A stretch of DNA of 64,000 nucleotides from assembly GCA_022829145.1 (NCBI GenBank), contig CM040749.1:20173987-20237986 (forward strand). Reading direction: 5' to 3'. The notes under the pieces were generated by a model that was not told the DNA's origin, searched no databases, and saw nothing but the letters and a program-made list of their open reading frames with translations. The DNA comes from Albula goreensis. Its lineage: Eukaryota; Chordata; Actinopteri; Albuliformes; Albulidae. This document shows, in pieces, positions 58,636 through 64,000 of the stretch; position 1 is the stretch's first letter, and each line of letters begins with the position of its first letter. The translations under genes were made by a program, and so were the position numbers.

Positions 58636-58675
58636 TGTGTGTGTGGGGGGTGGGGGGGTGGGGTGGGGGAGGGTG
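58636..58675. repeat. (TG)n/G-rich tract
   Basis: tgtgtgtgtggggggtgggggggtggggtgggggagggtg: several runs of three or more G on the + strand, with G-quadruplex potential. Confidence 0.75.
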
Positions 58676-59663
58676 TCAGTGAATACTTATTCTCTCTCTT
58701 CTGTGGTGGTGCATGACATGTAGATATTGATGTAAATAAATTAATAACACTCCTTTCTTTGGCATCTGTGAAAATAGATGGGGAACGAGATGAAACGTAG
58801 CTGCATACGCTGTGGTAGGATGAGCTGCAGCGCTCTGCCTCTCTGACAGCTGATTTGGAGAAAAACAAAAACACACACTGACTCACCAGGACAGAGTCAC
58901 AGACACAGTCATCCATCTGGGCTCTCTCCCCACTCTGTGCATGTCATGTGCGACACTCTCTGGTCTCACTGCCTGGCAGAACAGTGTAATACAGTTGCTG
59001 GACCATCCATCCTTTGGTGCACTTTACAGAGCTGGGAAGTTGCTGGGAGGTGAGTTGAGTTGGGCCCATGAAAAGCAAAAACAACAGCTGCCGGTAGGTA
59101 TGAAAACAAACCTTAGTCATACCTGCTACATCTCCTACTGTATCTATACACTGCGTACAATTCCTCCTCCTCCTCCCAGGTCACTAACACTGTCAGAGGG
59201 TTAATCTCCTGCACGCCAGCCTGCCTGCTCAAGGCTCAATCGCTTTGCAACAAAACAAACCAGTTGAGCCGTATTAATAAGACATTTTAATCTGTGACTC
59301 ATTTCACGATATTGTCAACCTACGCCGATTAACAAATCCCTCCCCCCACATGGCCGACCTGCTATGCAGGAGCCCTGCCATTTGTTTTTTAATGTTTCCT
59401 CTCACTGCATTCAGGAATGTCATTTAATTTCAGCCAATTAAAGGTTTCTGTTTCAGTGTGTGATGATGACTTTAGCATGGCTGAGCAGCACATGAACAAA
59501 ATAATCACCCTCTCGCATACTCATAAACTCAGACACATACATAAATAAAAGCTTATATGTACACATGCATATACACACACAATCCCTATACATACACACA
59601 AGCTCACAGACATACACACAGCTCACACACTTACACTCACACTCTCCAACACATATGTACATA

Positions 59664-59667
<4 letters not shown>

Positions 59668-59698
<31 letters not shown>
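59668..59698. repeat. (AC)n microsatellite
   Basis: About 15 AC units inside a longer CA-rich stretch (59530-59720) that produces long spurious frames on both strands. Confidence 0.95.
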
Positions 59699-59700
<2 letters not shown>

Positions 59701-62700
59701 CCCACATTCGCACACACACCCACTCCTGTGGGAGCAGCAGATGACTGAATGTGAGATCTGGCCCCGAGGTGCGATGATTCACAATAGCTCCCCACTGTGG
59801 GAGTGAGTGGGAGGAGGCCGAGTATGGCTGGAGCCCACGCCGGAGCAGGCAGATGAGGGGAGGCGAAGAGAAGGGAAGAGAAGGGGCGAAGCGATGAAAC
59901 ATGCCCTGACAGGGGACATGCTGCCATTATTTGGGCTGAGACTGCTGGGAGTGTGGTGGAAGCCAAACAGTGGCCTGACCTCCTAATTACTGCTTGCTCT
60001 GGAGGCTGGCCCCACTCTGCCCTGCTCACCACAGAGACATGCCATGTGGCACCGTGTGCTCCTCTTACCAAACAGACAAGCAACAAACATCAGCAACACT
60101 GCCAGCCCTGTTTATTGCTCCTAACTATATCAGTATTTCTTTTCCAGCATTACCCACAGATATGAGAAAACATCGTTTAAGAGCGACACAATGTCTCTAA
60201 TGACAAGGGGTTTGTGTAATTGTCTCTAAGTAGGCCACACTGAATTACTGGGACTGCAGGTGCATGAAAAAAAGCAAAACCTCTTGTAATGAGCCACAAC
60301 TCAGACATGTGTCTTGAATAGCTCAAAGCCTGGCACTAACATGCAAAGAAAATAACCACCATTTCAATTGCTGTATGTTAATTAATGAAAATAGGTGAGG
60401 TTCCTAGAAGGATGCCTTTAGGAATCACCTTAAGAGGACTGTGGGTGACCATGCAAGTGTTCATTAGTCTTTATAGATCAAATGTGATTCCTTGCAAAAC
60501 TGAAATCCAGTGGGATTTCACTGTCATCAAAGAAATCAGCAACCTCAGTCTACAGTTTGCAGAGGTGGATTGTATATTTAGTTCCACGTAGGATACATTC
60601 CATCTGCTCTGTCAAATTCATGGAAAAGTTCATTTGCATCTTTTGCATAACAATATACTCTGCAGTTAGTCAAAAATATGATATGAAGCAATCACAGTTG
60701 GCCTCTCCTGTGTGTGTTATGAGATTTTATCAGGTTTATTATTTAATTTTGCCATCCTAAATATGATCTCGTGGAACTGCTTTACTATTGGGCCATTAGA
60801 CATCACATACATCAGCATCCACTGAGCACTGCTGGGTTGTCATGGAGACAGAGGTCAAATTGAGAGCGAGAAAGGAGACATCAGTTCTGGTCCTAAGTGG
60901 TCACAATCCATAAATATTTCCAGCTTTCTTTAAAACAACATTGGGAAGGGAGTTAAATTGAATTAATTATGCCATGCTGTATCATAATGAAGTCATTTAG
61001 CTGATAAAACCGATGATAAACATAACATTTCACCTCCTAGAAATCGTGGCTGTTTTGGGATTTAAACAGCTTCCTCTTGAAAGAAATGTTTTCTAACATA
61101 TCCACTAAAATACCCCCAAGCTGAAGGCCTTCCAACTTTGTTAGAAAAACAATCAGTTACAGTTCTACACACGCATGAAACCTTTAACAAGATTTTTTAC
61201 ATGAAGAGGCATTAAACAGCCTTATACACTAAGAAAACATGCACACAGCTTCTGGCTGTAACAGAGCATCTGTACCTGGGAGAACCCATGGGACCTTGCT
61301 CCTGATATGAGCTCATCAAAAGTGCCTGAGATTGGTAAAAACAGTCATCATTGAAAACAACTCAGTGTAAATCAACAGAGTTCCCTGAATCAAGTTCATT
61401 ATGTCTGCATGTCAGATTGAAGAGAAAAGGCTTACCTGGCAGTACTTGCTTCGTGAAATTGTATGCCTGAGTCTGTGCATTTTGGTTTAATAACTGTCAT
61501 TTTGGGGCTAGCAAGAGACTCTTGATTGAGGTCCCTGTTTGCCCCTCCCAGGAGTGACCCCTAGTTCTCCTTAATAACTCCTTCTGCCCTGCAGAGAATC
61601 TGAGACCTGCTGGCTGGGTGAGCTCTTTACCCAGTCTGTCACTTTGGTGGGTGTTGGAGGAGGTGGGGGATGCACGGAAGAGCAACAGCATGCAAACGAC
61701 TAGCTCTTGCATGCTCTCATTGCTTACGGTCACTGCCCTTGCAATAGTCCACACTCCTGCTTCTACTAAGGCCCTGCTATGACAGCTCGGATCCAGTCCC
61801 GACTCTGCATATGTTTATTATTGCTGCATTTCACATACTACATGAATGCTCATGTTGCCAGTACATTGGCCTCCTTTTTAGCCCTTCATGAAGGCATTAA
61901 ACTTACAACTTCCCTGGCAAATAGTGTCTTGTGCAAGGTGAAAGGAGCAACTACAAATATAAGCACAGTGGCCAATTTAATCCTCTCAGTTATGCCTACA
62001 GATCATAAGTTTATCACGGTTACTGCTTAGTTGTGTGTTCACTCCTTTCATGCTTCTTAAACACAGCATGGCTTCAGCCAATTAAGACACACCACCCTGG
62101 AAAGGACCAAATAATCAATAAACCAAATCAAATTAATTGCACTGAAAATGAAAAAAGCGTGTTGTCCACCACCCACCACATGCACTGAAATTTTGGAGAT
62201 TTTGCTGTGAGCATCAGAATGGATTATGGGAAAACTTATATTATTTTGATAGACCTTCAATATTTACTTAAAATTCAGACAAACCAATATGGTAATTATG
62301 CATCACACTGGATGGATGAATCTCGAAGGACACACTAAATCAGTAATGCATTTAGTTTGAATTCATTCTGATTCGCACTGTCTTATTGTTTCAAAACTGT
62401 GACACCTTGATTGCTTTAGGCCTGCAGCCATAAACCAAAGATCCTGTAAAAGAGTTGACAGAAAAGGGATGAAACAAGACAGAAAACAGAAACAGCAACT
62501 CTTACATGAGTAACTAGGTTTTAGTATTCAAAATGTATCATTCAGCCTCCTGGAAGTAAGCATTTGTGTCAGCCTTGTTTTGTAGCTGGAAACCTGTGTC
62601 TATTGCAGAAACAAAATAAATTTGGTCCATACCAGCAAAACCAAGTCCTAGAATGCAGAAAGGCAGTGTTGTCCCCCTCTGGTGGGTTGAGCATGCGTGA

Positions 62701-64000
62701 CTAGATGCTCAGTGGGACCCCAGTTCCTAGGATAAGCACCCCACTATGCACCAGTGAGTAACTGTTGTGCATGTTCTCTCAAGTGGTGCCATAGGAAAGG
62801 GCAGCTGAGGACATCAGACAGATACTCCTCTCCTTTCATTATTCACTATTTCACTGAAGACATGCATTTCAGCCAACATATCATGACTTAGCCAATAAGA
62901 CCAAGCAGCGAGTGAAGGCCCCAGTGAATCTATAAACAGATAACATGGTAAAACACATTACCACTAGTTATTATAGTGCATAGCCAACCCCAAATGCTCA
63001 CTTCTATTATTTATAATTGTTCCAGTTATTTTCAGATGGTACTTTTGAAGGGAACTTACTTGACAGTACATGCTCCACTTTTCCCATGAGCTGCCCATAA
63101 CAGGTCAAAAACATCAAATTCTTTTTCTCAGCTCAAAGACAAATACAGTTCTAGAGAAACATATTAAACAGAAATGGATTAACAGGTGATTCAAATTGAT
63201 GACCAATACATTACTGCCAATACGTAATTGAGATCAGACATAGATTGAGTGCTAGAAACCTATGGCCTATAAGTATGCTTGCTCCCTCTGGAATGTGCCT
63301 GGGTTCAGTTGTAAGAATCCATTTGAAGTGGTGTTGGTGAAGAAATATGATCACGCTCTGTACTGAAAGTTGAGGGTTGGAATGGTTCTGTGCTACGTTT
63401 TGTAGTATCTCACAGTACTTGTGGCACCAGGAAGCAAGGTTTTGGGGTGCAGGGGAAAAGTTTAATGGCACAGATGAGGTGAGCTCAGTGAGGAGAGGGA
63501 GGCTCTCCAGTCTCATTGTCTGGAGCACAGTCTGTCAGTCTCGATACCAAGGACAGGACTCCGCTGGGCAGGAGAAACAGCAAGGCATCACCCTGGCACT
63601 GTGCCAGGCTTCTCACAGTTTCACATCTAGTAATTACTGTGAAAAAGCCCTCCTCACCTTCAGAGTGCCACAGTTTATAGAACTTCACCCACAGTGCTGG
63701 AGATGATCAATTTTCATGCCCTCTGGGGTTCTAGTTTTTATTTGAAGGTCACCTGGAACAGGTACTGAAATGTCTAGCAATTTTACTGAAGAAGTTCATC
63801 CATTTCAGGTGTATTCTCCCGATCTTTTTTTTTTTATTTCTAGTTTTTAAAAATATGTTGATTTTGATGTACTCTCATGTTTGATCGATAGGAAAGTCAA
63901 CAACATGGCAGAAAATAAAAGGAAATGGCAGACATTTGTATATTGTTACAGACATTATTTTGTGCCTAAACTAGCTCAACTGCTTTGAGATGTAGAGATG

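Larger units (their letters stand above)
49122..64000. other. 3' flank of ryr3, no identified gene
   Basis: About 15 kb, mostly AT-rich. No frame on either strand matches genes expected next to RYR3 in other vertebrates (AVEN, CHRM5, EMC7 on human chromosome 15); an intact CHRM5-type single-exon receptor frame is clearly absent. Seen here: one exon-like segment on the - strand (49762-49938), a poly-T run, a decayed dispersed repeat (51868-52150), another SINE-like copy (58258-58395), CA/GT microsatellites, and stretches near 55560-55800 and 59220-59450 that look like candidate conserved non-coding elements. Confidence 0.6.

Noticed and set aside
48751..64000. AVEN or CHRM5 neighbour gene expected from mammalian gene order
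   Set aside because: No frame with the conserved Aven C-terminal ending or a seven-helix receptor was found on either strand; they may lie beyond the window.

Overview
The window is vertebrate genomic DNA, most likely from a ray-finned fish. It has about 64 short coding exons with GT-AG introns of roughly 70 nt to 2.8 kb, many CA/GT, ATT and AT microsatellites, a decayed Tc1-like transposon and copies of a fish-type dispersed repeat. There is no sign of prokaryotic or viral genes. The species cannot be fixed from the sequence. Some repeats resemble those common in early-branching ray-finned fishes, but that is only an impression.

Layout: (1) 1-3771 is non-coding and probably part of a long intron. 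(2) 3772-48083 (+ strand) carries the 3' ~60% of one gene, ryanodine receptor 3 (ryr3). Joining the exons gives about 2,907 codons in one uninterrupted frame, from the N-terminal part of the bridging solenoid to the stop codon. The first ~40% of the protein lies to the left of the window. (3) 48084 to about 48770, perhaps 49135, is the 3' UTR. (4) The remaining ~15 kb is AT-rich flank with repeats and no gene I can name. One orphan exon-like segment lies on the - strand at 49762-49938.

The assignment to RYR3 rather than RYR1 or RYR2 rests on the C-terminus: PAGDPYE after the selectivity filter (paralogs have PAGDEYE) and the ending YEDQLG (RYR1 ends QLS, RYR2 QLN). The encoded protein is the sarco/endoplasmic-reticulum Ca2+-release channel. 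Functional parts visible here are the VP motif used for FKBP binding, the Repeat34 phosphorylation domain with an RKIS site, the calmodulin-binding segment, the EF-hand pair, the Ca2+-activation glutamates, S1-S6 with the GGGIGDE filter, and the C-terminal zinc finger.

The most interesting content is alternative-splicing architecture. Two homologous exons, 28301-28400 and 29197-29293, follow the calmodulin-binding exon and share the same phases. Using both gives an immediate stop and using neither shifts the frame, so they form a frame-enforced mutually exclusive pair. An 18-nt microexon (35248-35265, INVSER) matches the ASII position known in RYR1. A 15-nt candidate (25348-25362) sits where the RYR1 ASI microexon lies. 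Other points are a GC-AG intron, a repeat that appears to supply a splice acceptor, and hairpin-forming repeats in introns.
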